Notes: generated from the sequence alone by a model not told the origin. Shown: positions 1-8,931, counted from the first letter of the stretch. The stretch: DNA of 64,000 bases from G965199725 sp965199725 (GCA_965199725.1 OZ241321.1:744001-808000); one strand, 5' to 3'. A program made the numbers and translations.

Positions 1-43
1 TATGCGCTGGCTGAAATAACAACCCAAATCAGACAAAAACCGC

Positions 44-49
44 TATAAT
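44..49 (+). promoter_or_regulatory. Possible -10 box upstream of the DUF2827 gene
   Basis: A perfect TATAAT lies 29 bases before the first start codon. A second AT-rich hexamer, TATATT, follows at 58-63. No convincing -35 is visible at the right spacing, so this is only a candidate. Confidence 0.3.
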
Positions 50-78
50 TTATTTGCTATATTTTATTAAGCTAAATA

Positions 79-1233
79 ATGGTAGACAAGCACTACACCA
101 TCGCTATCAGCATTATTGATAATATTGATACTGAGATGCTCTATGCTAACGGTATTTCGCAAAATATCATCCTGCTATATGAATTATTTGAATTACTCGG
201 TCATACCGTGATCCTAATTACTGAAACCGCGCGCGATAACCAAAAACTTAAGTTAAACACCGGCAAATTATTCACTATCTGCACCCTAGATGAACTTAAA
301 CAAGCTAAGCAAAAAATAGATCTCTTTTTTGAAGCAGGCGCAATACAGACTGATGACGAGAAAAAAATCCTGCGCTCACTGGGCGCCAAGATTGTCTCTA
401 TTCATTACGGCGCTTCACTTATCATGGATATGGAACATATTCTCTATAAAAATGAAGAAGGTGGTTTGCAGCACGTGGTTGGCGACATTGATTATCTGTG
501 GATATCACCGCATCATGCTTATCATCAAAGTTATCTGGAAATTTTATACTCAGCGCCCTGCGAGATTATTCCATTTATTTGGAACCCTAAGTTTATCAAT
601 AAAAAAGGGTTCGGCCGTAAAGATTTCAGATCCACGCCTAATATCTATGTGATGGAACCTAATTTAAGCGTTATTAAAAATTCGCTGGTGCCACTGGCAA
701 TTATTGAAGCCTTGTATCGTGATGATCCGGATGCCTTTCATCATGCCTTTATCGTCAATGGGGATGAAATTAAAGACAAACCCTATTTTCTCAATAATAT
801 CGTCACCAACATGCCCAGCTTAAATACCAATGTAGTCCAAGATAAAGTATTTTTCTCTGATCGCTGCCGCTTTGATGGAGTATTTGTCCACCCGGATATC
901 TTATTGTCGCACCACTGGAATAACGGCCTTAACTACCTGTCACTGGAAGCAATTTATCATACTATCCCGTTGGTACATAACTCACTTTATTTCAAGGAGG
1001 TAGGCTATTTTTATCCCGGTTTTGATGTCCATAAAGGGGCAGCGGCAGTAAAACGGGCGCTAAGTGAGCATAAGGACCAGTTTACCGCTCACCAGCACAA
1101 AAATAAAGTGTTTCTCCAGCGCTTTTCCATCTACAATAAAATTGTACAACAAACCTACCGCGAACGCATAGAAAAAGCTATTCACGCTGCCAAAGAAGCT
1201 GATCCGACTGTTACATCCAGCCCATCAATGTAG
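79..1233 (+). CDS. DUF2827 family protein (glycosyltransferase-like)
   Basis: A 384-residue cytoplasmic protein with no signal peptide or membrane segment. The C-terminal half has the pattern I associate with DUF2827: FEPN-like VMEPNLSVIKN, then SHHWNNGLNYLSLEA, then PLVHNS and GYFYPGFD. This layout resembles the donor-binding half of GT-B glycosyltransferases, and the family often lies in surface-polysaccharide or surface-glycosylation loci; its exact reaction is not known to me. It starts at ATG after an AT-rich promoter-like stretch. The next genes on the other strand encode a small secreted protein and a trimeric autotransporter adhesin, so a role in decorating a surface product is plausible but inferred. 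Confidence 0.75.
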   Translation: MVDKHYTIAISIIDNIDTEMLYANGISQNIILLYELFELLGHTVILITETARDNQKLKLNTGKLFTICTLDELKQAKQKIDLFFEAGAIQTDDEKKILRSLGAKIVSIHYGASLIMDMEHILYKNEEGGLQHVVGDIDYLWISPHHAYHQSYLEILYSAPCEIIPFIWNPKFINKKGFGRKDFRSTPNIYVMEPNLSVIKNSLVPLAIIEALYRDDPDAFHHAFIVNGDEIKDKPYFLNNIVTNMPSLNTNVVQDKVFFSDRCRFDGVFVHPDILLSHHWNNGLNYLSLEAIYHTIPLVHNSLYFKEVGYFYPGFDVHKGAAAVKRALSEHKDQFTAHQHKNKVFLQRFSIYNKIVQQTYRERIEKAIHAAKEADPTVTSSPSM

Positions 1234-1493
1234 GAATAATATTTGCCTACCTGATGATCCTTGCCCATACAAAAAGAGCAAGATATCAGATTGGTGTCTA
1301 TTTGTTTCAATGTTGAAAAGGTAATTCTGGTAATTATAAATTGTTGCTCACGGTCTTGTGTTGGTTTTTATTCCATTCCTGTAAAAAATACTAATGGAAA
1401 TATACACTGACAATGACACAGTGATTTATGATGAAAGCATAATCCCAAACGAGGTGGCGTAGATTGTCTTGCTTACAGAAATAGAGAGAAAAG

Positions 1494-1835
1494 CTAACGA
1501 AGCGATCTTTCCAGATACAGCCACGAATAGGGCACTGATTGGGTCTTGGTCATCAGCCGATTATCAATATTAACCACTTGCACCAGCCGCCAACCTTCAT
1601 TATAGAAATCGTGCAGAGTGCCCACCAACATATCTTCACGGGCATTGCCGCCCTGCTCACAGCTAATAACAGTATTCACCCCTGGCAGATGATAATAGGT
1701 GGGGTTTTGCGTGGTTTGCATATCCACCGAGCAACTAATAAGCTGATAATGGGCATCTACAGGCTCTGCGGCGCTTACGCTGAATATACTAAAAGGCCAG
1801 TAAAAAATACTGGCCAATAGTATGCGCACAATCAC
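1494..1835 (-). CDS. Small secreted hypothetical protein downstream of the adhesin
   Basis: 113 residues. A hydrophobic N-terminus with a likely cleavage site after VSAA indicates export to the periplasm or beyond. Two cysteines in the mature part (around residues 35 and 59) could form a disulfide. The segment around NEGWRLVQVV followed by a C-terminal YLERSL resembles the short 'DUF4177-like' fold, but I am not certain of the family. The start used is GTG at 1835; another in-frame GTG two codons later is equally possible. It lies 46 bases after the stop of the autotransporter gene on the same strand, so the two may be co-transcribed. A role in adhesin biogenesis is only a guess. Confidence 0.6.
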   Translation of the reverse strand: MIVRILLASIFYWPFSIFSVSAAEPVDAHYQLISCSVDMQTTQNPTYYHLPGVNTVISCEQGGNAREDMLVGTLHDFYNEGWRLVQVVNIDNRLMTKTQSVPYSWLYLERSLR

Positions 1836-1881
1836 CGTGTAGAAAAAGACAAGAAAAAGGCGTATGTATATTATTACTCTG

Positions 1882-3492
1882 TCAGAATGACCAACCTATC
1901 CCCAGAGAGGCCGATTGTTCCACCCGTTTATTACCTGAGGCATGGGCCACTTTAAGGCTATAAGTTAAGTTCCAGTCAGTATCGCGATAAAACATGCCCA
2001 GTGCGACCGCATTCTGGTCATTAAAACGACCAGCACCTACACCCAACGCATAATTATGATTGCGCGCAAAGTCCTGCGGAATAGCATCCATCGCCATGCC
2101 CATCGCCACTCCTTTATTAACTTTATCCAGCTGGCGGAAGTTCACCGCATCATAATCTTCCTTACCATCAGCCACCCCTGTCACCTTGACCGGGCGATTA
2201 TTGCTCATCTTACCAAAGCGCACTCCGTTATCATCCAAGGTCATATAAGTGCTGTTGCTTCCACCGCTTAAGGTCGTCCTTTCTTGCCCTATCACCAACC
2301 CATGGGTATTGCCGTCAGAATTAGTCACTAACTGGCTGATCTCACCGTTACGCACCGTTAATTTGGCACTACCATCAGCGCTGTTACCACTAATCCCCTG
2401 ATTATTGATCTTTAGACTGGTCCCATCTGCACTGGTCAGGCTGGTATCCCCTGCAGAAACCGATAAACCACCACTACCTATTTGTGCACGGCGTACCGCA
2501 ACCTCACCATTCGAAGTATCTGATTCTATCAGCCCAACGCGATCTTGCGCTTCTTCTGCTTTGGCATCAGCAACGACTGCTTTAGAATCGGCTACACTAG
2601 CGGCACGACCGGCTGATACTGCTTTGTTATCAGCAGTGACTGCTTTGGCATCAGCAACGACTGCTTTAGAATCGGCTACACTAGCGGCACGACCGGCTGA
2701 TACTGCTTTGTTATCAGCAGTGACTGCTTTGGCATCAGCAACGACTGCTTTAGAATCGGCTACACTAGCGGCACGACCGGCTGATACTGCTTTGTTATCA
2801 GCAGTGACTGCTTTGGCATCAGCAACGACTGCTTTGGCATCGGCTACACTAGCGGCACGACCGGCTGATACTGCTTTGTTATCAGCAGTGACTGCTTTGG
2901 CATCAGCAACGACTGCTTTAGAATCGGCTACACTAGCGGCACGACCGGCTGATACTGCTTTGGCATCAGCAACGACTGCTTTAGAATCGGCTACACTAGC
3001 GGCACGACCGGCTGATACTGCTTTGTTATCAGCAGTGACTGCTTTGGCATCAGCAACGACTGCTTTAGAATCGGCTACACTAGCGGCACGACCGGCTGAT
3101 ACTGCTTTGTTATCAGCAGTGACTGCTTTGGCATCAGCAACGACTGCTTTAGAATCGGCTACACTAGCGGCACGACCGGCTGATACTGCTTTGGCATCAG
3201 CAACGACTGCTTTAGAATCGGCCGTACTAGCAGCAATACTGGCTCTTGTTGCTTTGGCATCGGCATTGACTGCTTTGGCATCAGCAACGACTGCTTTAGA
3301 ATCGGCCGTACTAGCGGCGTTAGAAAGAGGAGTTAAATCACTCTCCTCTACTAAGCGAGATCCCGCGTTAATTCCCCGACCATCTGTTCCTGTAGTAACT
3401 TCAATCGCGTAGGCAGTGTTACTGCCTATCAGCACTGCCGAACAGACTACCCCGGCTACTTTAACTAATCTAAAACCAAACTTATATTTCAT
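1882..3492 (-). CDS. YadA-like trimeric autotransporter adhesin
   Basis: A 536-residue surface adhesin. It has a signal peptide ending near AYA (residue 29), then a long Ala/Val/Asp/Lys-rich stalk (about residues 58-312) built from seven-residue multiples, as in trimeric coiled coils. A less repetitive passage follows (315-420), then the linker VADGKEDYDAVNFRQL that typically precedes the membrane anchor. The last 75 or so residues form the four-strand YadA anchor, with GVGAG and a terminal GIGWSF. Three chains would form one 12-strand outer-membrane barrel that exports the stalk. There is no clear YadA-type head domain, so this may be a stalk-dominated fibre. The stalk repeats are nearly identical in DNA, which allows length change by recombination. 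Confidence 0.88.
   Translation of the reverse strand: MKYKFGFRLVKVAGVVCSAVLIGSNTAYAIEVTTGTDGRGINAGSRLVEESDLTPLSNAASTADSKAVVADAKAVNADAKATRASIAASTADSKAVVADAKAVSAGRAASVADSKAVVADAKAVTADNKAVSAGRAASVADSKAVVADAKAVTADNKAVSAGRAASVADSKAVVADAKAVSAGRAASVADSKAVVADAKAVTADNKAVSAGRAASVADAKAVVADAKAVTADNKAVSAGRAASVADSKAVVADAKAVTADNKAVSAGRAASVADSKAVVADAKAVTADNKAVSAGRAASVADSKAVVADAKAEEAQDRVGLIESDTSNGEVAVRRAQIGSGGLSVSAGDTSLTSADGTSLKINNQGISGNSADGSAKLTVRNGEISQLVTNSDGNTHGLVIGQERTTLSGGSNSTYMTLDDNGVRFGKMSNNRPVKVTGVADGKEDYDAVNFRQLDKVNKGVAMGMAMDAIPQDFARNHNYALGVGAGRFNDQNAVALGMFYRDTDWNLTYSLKVAHASGNKRVEQSASLGIGWSF
2557..3183 (-). repeat. 84-bp in-frame tandem repeats in the adhesin stalk
   Basis: Eight copies encode a 28-residue unit that starts SAGRAASVADSKAVVADA and continues KAVTADNKAV. 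The third copy is one heptad short (21 residues) and the last runs into the non-repeat region after 20 residues. The DNA copies are almost identical; one has Ser to Ala. Two diverged half-units precede them (residues 59-103). 28 is four heptads, so gain or loss of a unit keeps both frame and coiled-coil register. Confidence 0.95.
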
Positions 3493-3718
3493 CTGTTAAC
3501 ACCCAATAAATTATGTGATGACCTAATTTTATATCTTACATTTAAAATTATCAATTACGGCAATCAAAAACTAGTTATAAAAATAGCAAAGCTTATATCA
3601 AGCTAAATCATCTATCCTGACTAAGCTAAGGTTTTGCCCAATACCAATTTACTATAGCTAAAATCTTGTCAAATCTACCTCTATTCCTTACTATAAAGCC
3701 ATCAAATAAATATAGCAA

Positions 3719-3726
3719 CCCCCCCC
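3719..3726. repeat. Homopolymeric C tract (8 C) upstream of the adhesin
   Basis: An uninterrupted run of eight C residues in otherwise AT-rich DNA, about 230 bases upstream of the adhesin start codon. Such tracts slip during replication and can tune promoters; whether this one does is unknown. Confidence 0.6.
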
Positions 3727-4147
3727 ATTACAAAAATTACCTACTTTAATCGCGCTTCAGGGCTGAAGATAACATAATTCATCATTAATTATAGCGTTAC
3801 GATGAAAGCACCCTACCTTAAAAATGAGCGTATATTCTTCAGCGAGACAGATTAATGCCACTTTAATTAGCTCCTAGGCAAGCAATGCGGTTGTCAGTTG
3901 GTTAAGCTCATTTTTTACACGTTTACTCGCACGGGCACGGGTGCTAAATTGCCTGTGCAGGCTTTAGTTTAAGAATACGCTGAAAAACCGACTACTATTT
4001 AAGCTTTAGCGGCAGGTAGCTTGTATTTATCTTCATACCCATACACCAGCAGTAATTAGTGCGGCGCAACAACCGGCAGAATCTCATTTTATCAAGCAAT
4101 TAAAATATTAAAGTAGCCTGACTGTTTTAAGCAACGCTGACATGGAA

Positions 4148-4167
4148 GTGACATTCATTATCATTTA
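4148..4167 (+). promoter_or_regulatory. Fur-box-like site before the iron-uptake membrane genes
   Basis: The stretch GTGACATTCATTATCATTTA contains TTCATTATC, close to one half of the classical Fur consensus (ATCATTATC), 15 bases before the first start codon. The genes downstream are of an iron-uptake type, which supports the call. Confidence 0.5.
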
Positions 4168-4181
4168 AGTGTTATGATGGC

Positions 4182-4508
4182 ATGATGATGGCGGTGATTG
4201 TTGCGTGTATCTGGCTAGCTTGTCTTTTATCTTACCTTGCTTCACCCAAGCAACAGCTTACAGGCTTTAGCCTGCCCAAAAGCATTGGCTGGGGCGCGTT
4301 TGTGCTGTTCAATGCAGCCGCCCTTTATGGCCTTAATCAACTGTTTATCATCGTTACCGCGATGCTGATATGGTGTACGCTTACCATGGCAATGTGGCTG
4401 ACACTGACCTTAATGGCGGCTTATTTTAAGCAGCGGATGCTGTTGACTAACGCCGTTGGCATGGGGATATTTTTAGTGGTGATGCTAGTTGGCAACCATG
4501 TGGCTTAA
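4182..4508 (+). CDS. DUF3325-like small membrane protein (iron-uptake associated)
   Basis: 108 residues with three to four hydrophobic segments and almost no soluble part. The N-terminal helix is followed by SPKQQ, then further helices, which fits the DUF3325 family found beside PepSY proteins and TonB siderophore receptors. Three consecutive ATG codons could serve as the start; the first is used here. The following gene overlaps its end by 11 bases, so the genes are translationally coupled. Likely role: inner-membrane helper of ferric-siderophore handling, function unproven. Likely Fur-controlled from the site just upstream. Confidence 0.6.
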   Translation: MMMAVIVACIWLACLLSYLASPKQQLTGFSLPKSIGWGAFVLFNAAALYGLNQLFIIVTAMLIWCTLTMAMWLTLTLMAAYFKQRMLLTNAVGMGIFLVVMLVGNHVA

Positions 4509-4752
4509 ATCCATTACTGCACTACTCTGGGGCTTTGTGCTGGCAGTCAGTCTGTTGCTTAATATCAGTCAAATGCAGGTTATCGCTGCTGATAACATGC
4601 TGCTGATAGGTTTGATAGGGCTTTTTGTATTATGGGTCAGCGTGATGGTGTATTGCTATAGCCGTAACAGCGTTTATCACGCCAGCCTCACTTTAAGCAA
4701 GCTGTTTGCCATCAGTGTTTTTTTTAATGTGGTATTACTACTGGTAGGTTAA
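4498..4752 (+). CDS. DUF3649-like small membrane protein (iron-uptake associated)
   Basis: 84 residues from the ATG at 4498 (a TTG nine bases earlier is also in frame). It has three hydrophobic helices. Size, topology and position between a DUF3325-like gene and a PepSY gene match the DUF3649 'iron uptake protein' family, but the sequence match is judged by eye only. It overlaps the previous gene by 11 bases and is two bases from the next, so the three genes form a tight operon. Confidence 0.55.
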   Translation: MWLKSITALLWGFVLAVSLLLNISQMQVIAADNMLLIGLIGLFVLWVSVMVYCYSRNSVYHASLTLSKLFAISVFFNVVLLLVG

Positions 4753-4754
4753 GA

Positions 4755-6317
4755 ATGGGCGACACACCCCACAACAGAACCTATAAAAACCTGATTGAAG
4801 CTCATAGTTGGTTGGGTTTAAGTATATCAGTCGTGCTTTTTTTAGTATTTTGGGCAGGGTCTATCAGCCTGTTTCGTAGCGAAATTAACCAATGGGCAAG
4901 CCTGCCTCATGCACCCATTGACAAACGGGCAACCAATATTACTGTCAATGATATCATCACTGATGTGCTATCACGTCATGAAGTTGATGTTAAAAAACCA
5001 TTGTCAGTGTTCTTGCCCAATGAGGACAGGCCTTATTACTGGGTCATTTTTGACAAGGTTAAAACTGACCCGCAACAAAGAACGCGCACACGCCTTAAAA
5101 TTAATGCTAAAACTGGCGAGGTGATGCCTGTTAATAATGCGTTTAGGCTGGCAGATTTTATTTATCTGCTTCACCGTGATTTGAATCTGGATGAATTTGG
5201 TGAATACCTAATTGGCGCGGTCACGCTGGTATTTCTGTTTGGTCTTTTTTCTGGCGTATTTATTCATGCCAAACGGCTGGTGGTCAATTTTTTTAGCTAC
5301 CGCATTGGGCAGAAACGTGCTCAATTTTTTGATCTGCACACAATAGTCGGAGTGATGAGTCTGCCATTTACGCTGATGTATGCCATTACTGGCCTCATGT
5401 TTAATTTAGCGGTTGTTTATCAGATGGTATTTGTGGTGTTTTTCTATCAGGGTGATGAACATGCCTACAAGCGTGATGCGCGACCACCCAGCTTTAAGGC
5501 AGAACCCTTAAGCGGCATGACCCAGGATATGACGCAAGTAGCTCCACTGATTGCAAAAAGTGAGACGTTGGGTCCCGTGCGGATGGTGCGCTTTTATAAC
5601 TATGGTGATCAGGCAGCAGTGATGCAGATAAGCGGTGCACAGCACGGACATTTTGCTCAGCGTTATCAGCGCTATATTAAGGTAAACGATGGCAGCATCC
5701 TCGCCCAGTCAGACTACGGCAATTTTAACAGCCTGCAAAAGGGGCGTGCAGTGATGCGTACCCTGCATTTTGGCGATTTTGCTACTGTTAATCTGCGCAT
5801 GGTCTATTTCGTGCTGGGCATCGCGGTAGCAGTAATGATTGCTGCCGGCAATCTTTTGTGGGCAGAAAAGAGACAACAAGCAAGACAAGCGTCACAAAAA
5901 GTCACCCGCTTTTTCAGCAATTTAACACTGGGCTGGTGTGGCGGCTTGATACTGGCAACAGCGATCGGCTTTTTGCTGGAGCGCACCTTGCCAACAAGCT
6001 GGTCAGGGAGAGGTGATAATCTGGTGATAGCATTGCTAATGATATTCACTATTGTCGCTTTGAGCGCCTGGCAATTTACCAATAAACGCCACTTTATCAG
6101 CAGCATTTTATATTTAACTGCTGCTGTGCTATTTATGACTGTTGTCTGTGACTGGCTGCTGTTTGCTGATGTACTAATGTTTTTAGCGCGCAGTGGATCG
6201 GCTTCGGTTTTGGCAGTGAATATCGCACTGATGATAAGCAGCATAGTATGCTTCTTCACTGCTCGCCGTTTAGCAATGGGTCGGGGTCGTACTACAGTAC
6301 CCACACTGACCGGTTAA
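4755..6317 (+). CDS. PepSY-associated transmembrane protein (siderophore reductase-like)
   Basis: 520 residues. An N-terminal helix follows the short segment EAHSWLGL. A periplasmic PepSY-type domain spans about 45-140. LHRDLNLDEFGEYLIGAV leads into the second helix (around 140-170), DLHTIVGVMSLPFTLMYAITG forms the third (around 195-220), and several more helices fill the C-terminal third. Histidines at the membrane ends (LHRD, DLHT, LHFGD) suit haem binding, as described for PepSY proteins that reduce ferric siderophores in the periplasm. It starts two bases after the DUF3649-like gene and precedes a TonB siderophore receptor, so it probably acts in iron release from an imported siderophore. 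Confidence 0.8.
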   Translation: MGDTPHNRTYKNLIEAHSWLGLSISVVLFLVFWAGSISLFRSEINQWASLPHAPIDKRATNITVNDIITDVLSRHEVDVKKPLSVFLPNEDRPYYWVIFDKVKTDPQQRTRTRLKINAKTGEVMPVNNAFRLADFIYLLHRDLNLDEFGEYLIGAVTLVFLFGLFSGVFIHAKRLVVNFFSYRIGQKRAQFFDLHTIVGVMSLPFTLMYAITGLMFNLAVVYQMVFVVFFYQGDEHAYKRDARPPSFKAEPLSGMTQDMTQVAPLIAKSETLGPVRMVRFYNYGDQAAVMQISGAQHGHFAQRYQRYIKVNDGSILAQSDYGNFNSLQKGRAVMRTLHFGDFATVNLRMVYFVLGIAVAVMIAAGNLLWAEKRQQARQASQKVTRFFSNLTLGWCGGLILATAIGFLLERTLPTSWSGRGDNLVIALLMIFTIVALSAWQFTNKRHFISSILYLTAAVLFMTVVCDWLLFADVLMFLARSGSASVLAVNIALMISSIVCFFTARRLAMGRGRTTVPTLTG

Positions 6318-6401
6318 AAACGCATAAAAACGTCTTATCAGGTTAGCTGCAAACAGAGGCGATCTTTCTGTCTATTTTGTATTATTATTGTTATAAATAA
6401 T

Positions 6402-6436
6402 AATAATTTGCATTTGCAATTATTTTGCTATATGAT
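6402..6436 (+). promoter_or_regulatory. Promoter with overlapping Fur-like palindrome before the TonB receptor
   Basis: An imperfect inverted repeat at 6402-6424 (AATAATTTGC facing GCAATTATT) sits in an AT-rich stretch. It overlaps a plausible sigma-70 promoter: TTGCAT at 6408-6413, a 17-base spacer and TATGAT at 6431-6436. A repressor on the palindrome would cover the -35 box, as expected for Fur. The receptor start codon is 50 bases downstream, after AAGGAG. Confidence 0.5.
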
Positions 6437-6486
6437 TTAGATTAGTATGTATTTAAATTAAAACGACTATCAAGTAAGGAGTAATC

Positions 6487-8784
6487 ATGTCTTCATTGGG
6501 CAAGCATTTCAAACAAAAAGAACTGGTCAAGACAATTAAAACTGTACTACTGGCAACCTGCGCTGGTCCGGTGCTGGCTGGTGGCGGACAAGATTCAGCT
6601 AAGTTGCCAGGTATTACAGTGGAAGGTGACAATGAAGATAGCTACCTGATTGACAAAGCTAATTCATTAAAATACAGCCAGCCATTATTGGAAACGCCAA
6701 AAACCTTAATTGTATTGCCTAAATCAGTGATGGATGACCGCGGTGTTACTAATTTACAACAAGCCTTGCGCGGGGTGCCTGGTATTTCTATGGCCTCTGG
6801 TGAAGGCGGTACACCACCAGGCGATAATATGAGCATTCGCGGCTTTTCAGCACAAACCGATATGTTTGTTGATGGCTTTAGAGATCTTGCTGGTTATTCC
6901 AGAGATATCTATAACATAGAAGCGCTTGAAGTCAGTAAAGGACCAAGCTCAAGTGTATATGGTCGTGGCAGTGTGGGCGGCAGCATTAATATGGTGCGCA
7001 AAACTGCACGATTAGATAGCTTTACTAATGTCAGTTTCAAGCAAGGTACGGAAAGTGACCATCGCTTAACCTTAGACACCAACCATACTATTGGTAATAG
7101 TGCAGCGTTTAGAATTAACGCACTATCCACTGATGGCGGGGTGCCAGGTCGTGACAAAATCAATAAAGAAATGAATGCGCTGGCAGTGGCGCTTGCCACG
7201 GGACTGGATACGCCCGTACGTTGGAAAGCATCGGCCGAATATCAAAAACAAGACAACCTGCCAGATTATGGCCTGCCATGGGTGCCTGATTATCCTTCTT
7301 CCTCCTATCCCAATTACAGTCTCGCCTCTGAAATAGCAGGTCGGGCAGGTAAAACACCACGTGAATCATTATTTGACAACTTTTATGGTAACAAAAAGCG
7401 TGACTATGATGATATTAAAGCGACAAACTTCGCGCTTACGTTTGAGCGCGATGTGACCGATAGCGGCATGTTACAACTACGCTATAAATACTCAAAAGTA
7501 GAGCGTGAATCTATTGTAACTGCACCGCGCTTCAGCTACAAAAAAATAGGCGATAACAGAATTTATGGACCTGATGTAAGCATGGGTAGCGAAAAGAAAC
7601 GTGATGCTGAAACTGAATTAAAATCATGGCAAGGCACATATATTGGCACACTTGACTTTGGTTCACTGACTCATGAATTTTCATTGGGTGTTGAATACGC
7701 TGTTGAAGAACAACAAACTTGGGATCGTAGTGATGACCCAAAATATGGTGGTCGCAAGGATAATCTGGCAAGTCAGAGTACCAGCCTGACTAATCCTGAT
7801 AGCTATTCGCGCGCCTATACGGGTAAATATGTGCGGACTGGCAAAGGGCGGGAATATGAAAGCACGACACTGGCATTTTACGCGTTTGACACTATTACCA
7901 TCAGCGATAAATGGGAAGTGACTGCTGGTCTCAGGCAGGAAAGATATAAAAATGACACCTATGTCGGCAATAAGACTCCTACTTATAAGCTAAAACACAC
8001 TGAAAACATGACCAGTTGGAATACTGGTCTTGTATATAAAATCAGGCCCAACGGCAACATATTTATTGGTGCGGGTAAATCCTTTAACCCAGCAGGAGAG
8101 GATTTATCTATTAACTACTGGGATAACCAGATCAACTTAAAACCAGAAGAAAGCACGGGTATTGAGCTGGGCACCAAATGGGAACTGTTTAACAATCGAG
8201 CATTGCTAAGTATTGCCTTATTCAGAACGAAAAAAGACAAGGTACGCACTGATGATCCTTCACGTAGCAAGAGCACCGTAAAGGATGACGATCCTAGTAC
8301 CACGTGGGATAGCTATGCCAACATCAATGGTGGTAAACAACGGGTACACGGTGTGGAAATTGGTGTCTTTGGTCAGATCACCAAAAAATTATCGTTATCT
8401 GGCGGCTATACCTATCAAAAAAGCAAGATATTAAAATCCACTGGCGATGATAAAAAGGACACCGAAGGCAATGAACTAGCACGCACACCAGAACATTCAT
8501 TCGCCCTGTGGGGTAACTACGATATATCGCGCAAATTATCAACAGGTTTAGGTGTGCAATATACCAGCAATCAGTGGAGTAGCAGTTGGTCAACTTGGCG
8601 GAAAAGAGTGCCTAACTACACAGTAGTAGATGCAATGGCTAAATATCAGTTTACTGATAATATTTCTGTACGCTTCAATGCTGATAACATTTTCGATGAG
8701 CGCTATGTTGGTGTAGCTGGCGGGAGTGAATTTATCCCAGGTCGGGCACGCTATTTCAGTATAGCCTTAGATTACTCACTTTAA
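6487..8784 (+). CDS. TonB-dependent siderophore receptor (Fiu/PiuA-like)
   Basis: A 765-residue outer-membrane receptor. It has a signal peptide ending near VLAGG, then the TonB-box-like GITVEGDNE. The plug domain (about 60-175) shows LQQALRGVPGIS, the SIRGF box and the VSKGPSSSVYGRGSVGG motif typical of siderophore receptors. The rest is a 22-strand barrel ending VRFNADNIFDERYVG and IPGRARYFSIALDYSL. A strong AAGGAG lies six bases before the ATG. The PiuC-type dioxygenase just downstream is the usual partner of catecholate receptors such as Fiu and PiuA, so a catecholate substrate is likely. The terminal residue is Leu rather than the common Phe/Trp. Confidence 0.9.
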   Translation: MSSLGKHFKQKELVKTIKTVLLATCAGPVLAGGGQDSAKLPGITVEGDNEDSYLIDKANSLKYSQPLLETPKTLIVLPKSVMDDRGVTNLQQALRGVPGISMASGEGGTPPGDNMSIRGFSAQTDMFVDGFRDLAGYSRDIYNIEALEVSKGPSSSVYGRGSVGGSINMVRKTARLDSFTNVSFKQGTESDHRLTLDTNHTIGNSAAFRINALSTDGGVPGRDKINKEMNALAVALATGLDTPVRWKASAEYQKQDNLPDYGLPWVPDYPSSSYPNYSLASEIAGRAGKTPRESLFDNFYGNKKRDYDDIKATNFALTFERDVTDSGMLQLRYKYSKVERESIVTAPRFSYKKIGDNRIYGPDVSMGSEKKRDAETELKSWQGTYIGTLDFGSLTHEFSLGVEYAVEEQQTWDRSDDPKYGGRKDNLASQSTSLTNPDSYSRAYTGKYVRTGKGREYESTTLAFYAFDTITISDKWEVTAGLRQERYKNDTYVGNKTPTYKLKHTENMTSWNTGLVYKIRPNGNIFIGAGKSFNPAGEDLSINYWDNQINLKPEESTGIELGTKWELFNNRALLSIALFRTKKDKVRTDDPSRSKSTVKDDDPSTTWDSYANINGGKQRVHGVEIGVFGQITKKLSLSGGYTYQKSKILKSTGDDKKDTEGNELARTPEHSFALWGNYDISRKLSTGLGVQYTSNQWSSSWSTWRKRVPNYTVVDAMAKYQFTDNISVRFNADNIFDERYVGVAGGSEFIPGRARYFSIALDYSL

Positions 8785-8829
8785 ACGCATTAAAACGCCG
8801 TCAATATAGGCTTGATTTTTGTTGTAAAT

Positions 8830-8859
8830 CGGACCTTGATACTAGCCAATCAAGGTCCG
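8830..8859 (+). terminator. Perfect 11-bp stem-loop after the TonB receptor
   Basis: CGGACCTTGAT and ATCAAGGTCCG pair perfectly around an eight-base loop, 46 bases after the receptor stop codon. No T-run follows, so it may be an mRNA-stabilising or factor-dependent structure rather than a classical intrinsic terminator. Confidence 0.55.
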
Positions 8860-8889
8860 CACCTTTAGCAGATTGTCGTATCCGTCTGC

Positions 8890-8895
8890 TATAAT
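8890..8895 (+). promoter_or_regulatory. Possible -10 box for the piuC-like gene
   Basis: A perfect TATAAT lies 36 bases before the start codon of the dioxygenase gene. No good -35 stands at 16-18 bases. A small stem (AGCAGA at 8867-8872 with TCTGCT at 8885-8890) overlaps it. Confidence 0.35.
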
Positions 8896-8931
8896 CGCTG
8901 TTTTAACGCTTAAAGTGATATCTCTAAGTTT

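Larger units (their letters stand above)
3493..4181. other. Intergenic region between the adhesin and the iron module
   Basis: About 690 bases with no convincing intact gene. The AT-rich end near 3493-3560 must hold the adhesin promoter. An eight-base C run lies at 3719-3726 and a Fur-like site at 4148-4167. On the minus strand, part of 3760-3960 reads as short open stretches broken by stops, which might be a gene remnant, but I could not recognise it. Confidence 0.5.

Noticed and set aside
2557..3183. CRISPR-like array
   Set aside because: Repeats are contiguous and coding, with no spacers and no cas genes. The same holds for 18827-19051.
2405..3412. A 335-codon plus-strand open frame opposite the adhesin stalk
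   Set aside because: Its composition (Ala/Leu/Ser/Thr only) is the mirror of the 84-bp repeat; the repeat length is divisible by three, so frames stay open by chance. The minus strand has signal peptide and anchor.
5804..6304. 166-codon minus-strand frame inside the PepSY gene
   Set aside because: It is antisense to a well-supported membrane protein gene and has no recognisable motif.
8830..8859. Classical intrinsic terminator
   Set aside because: The stem is strong but no T-run follows, so it is reported only as a stem-loop with moderate confidence.
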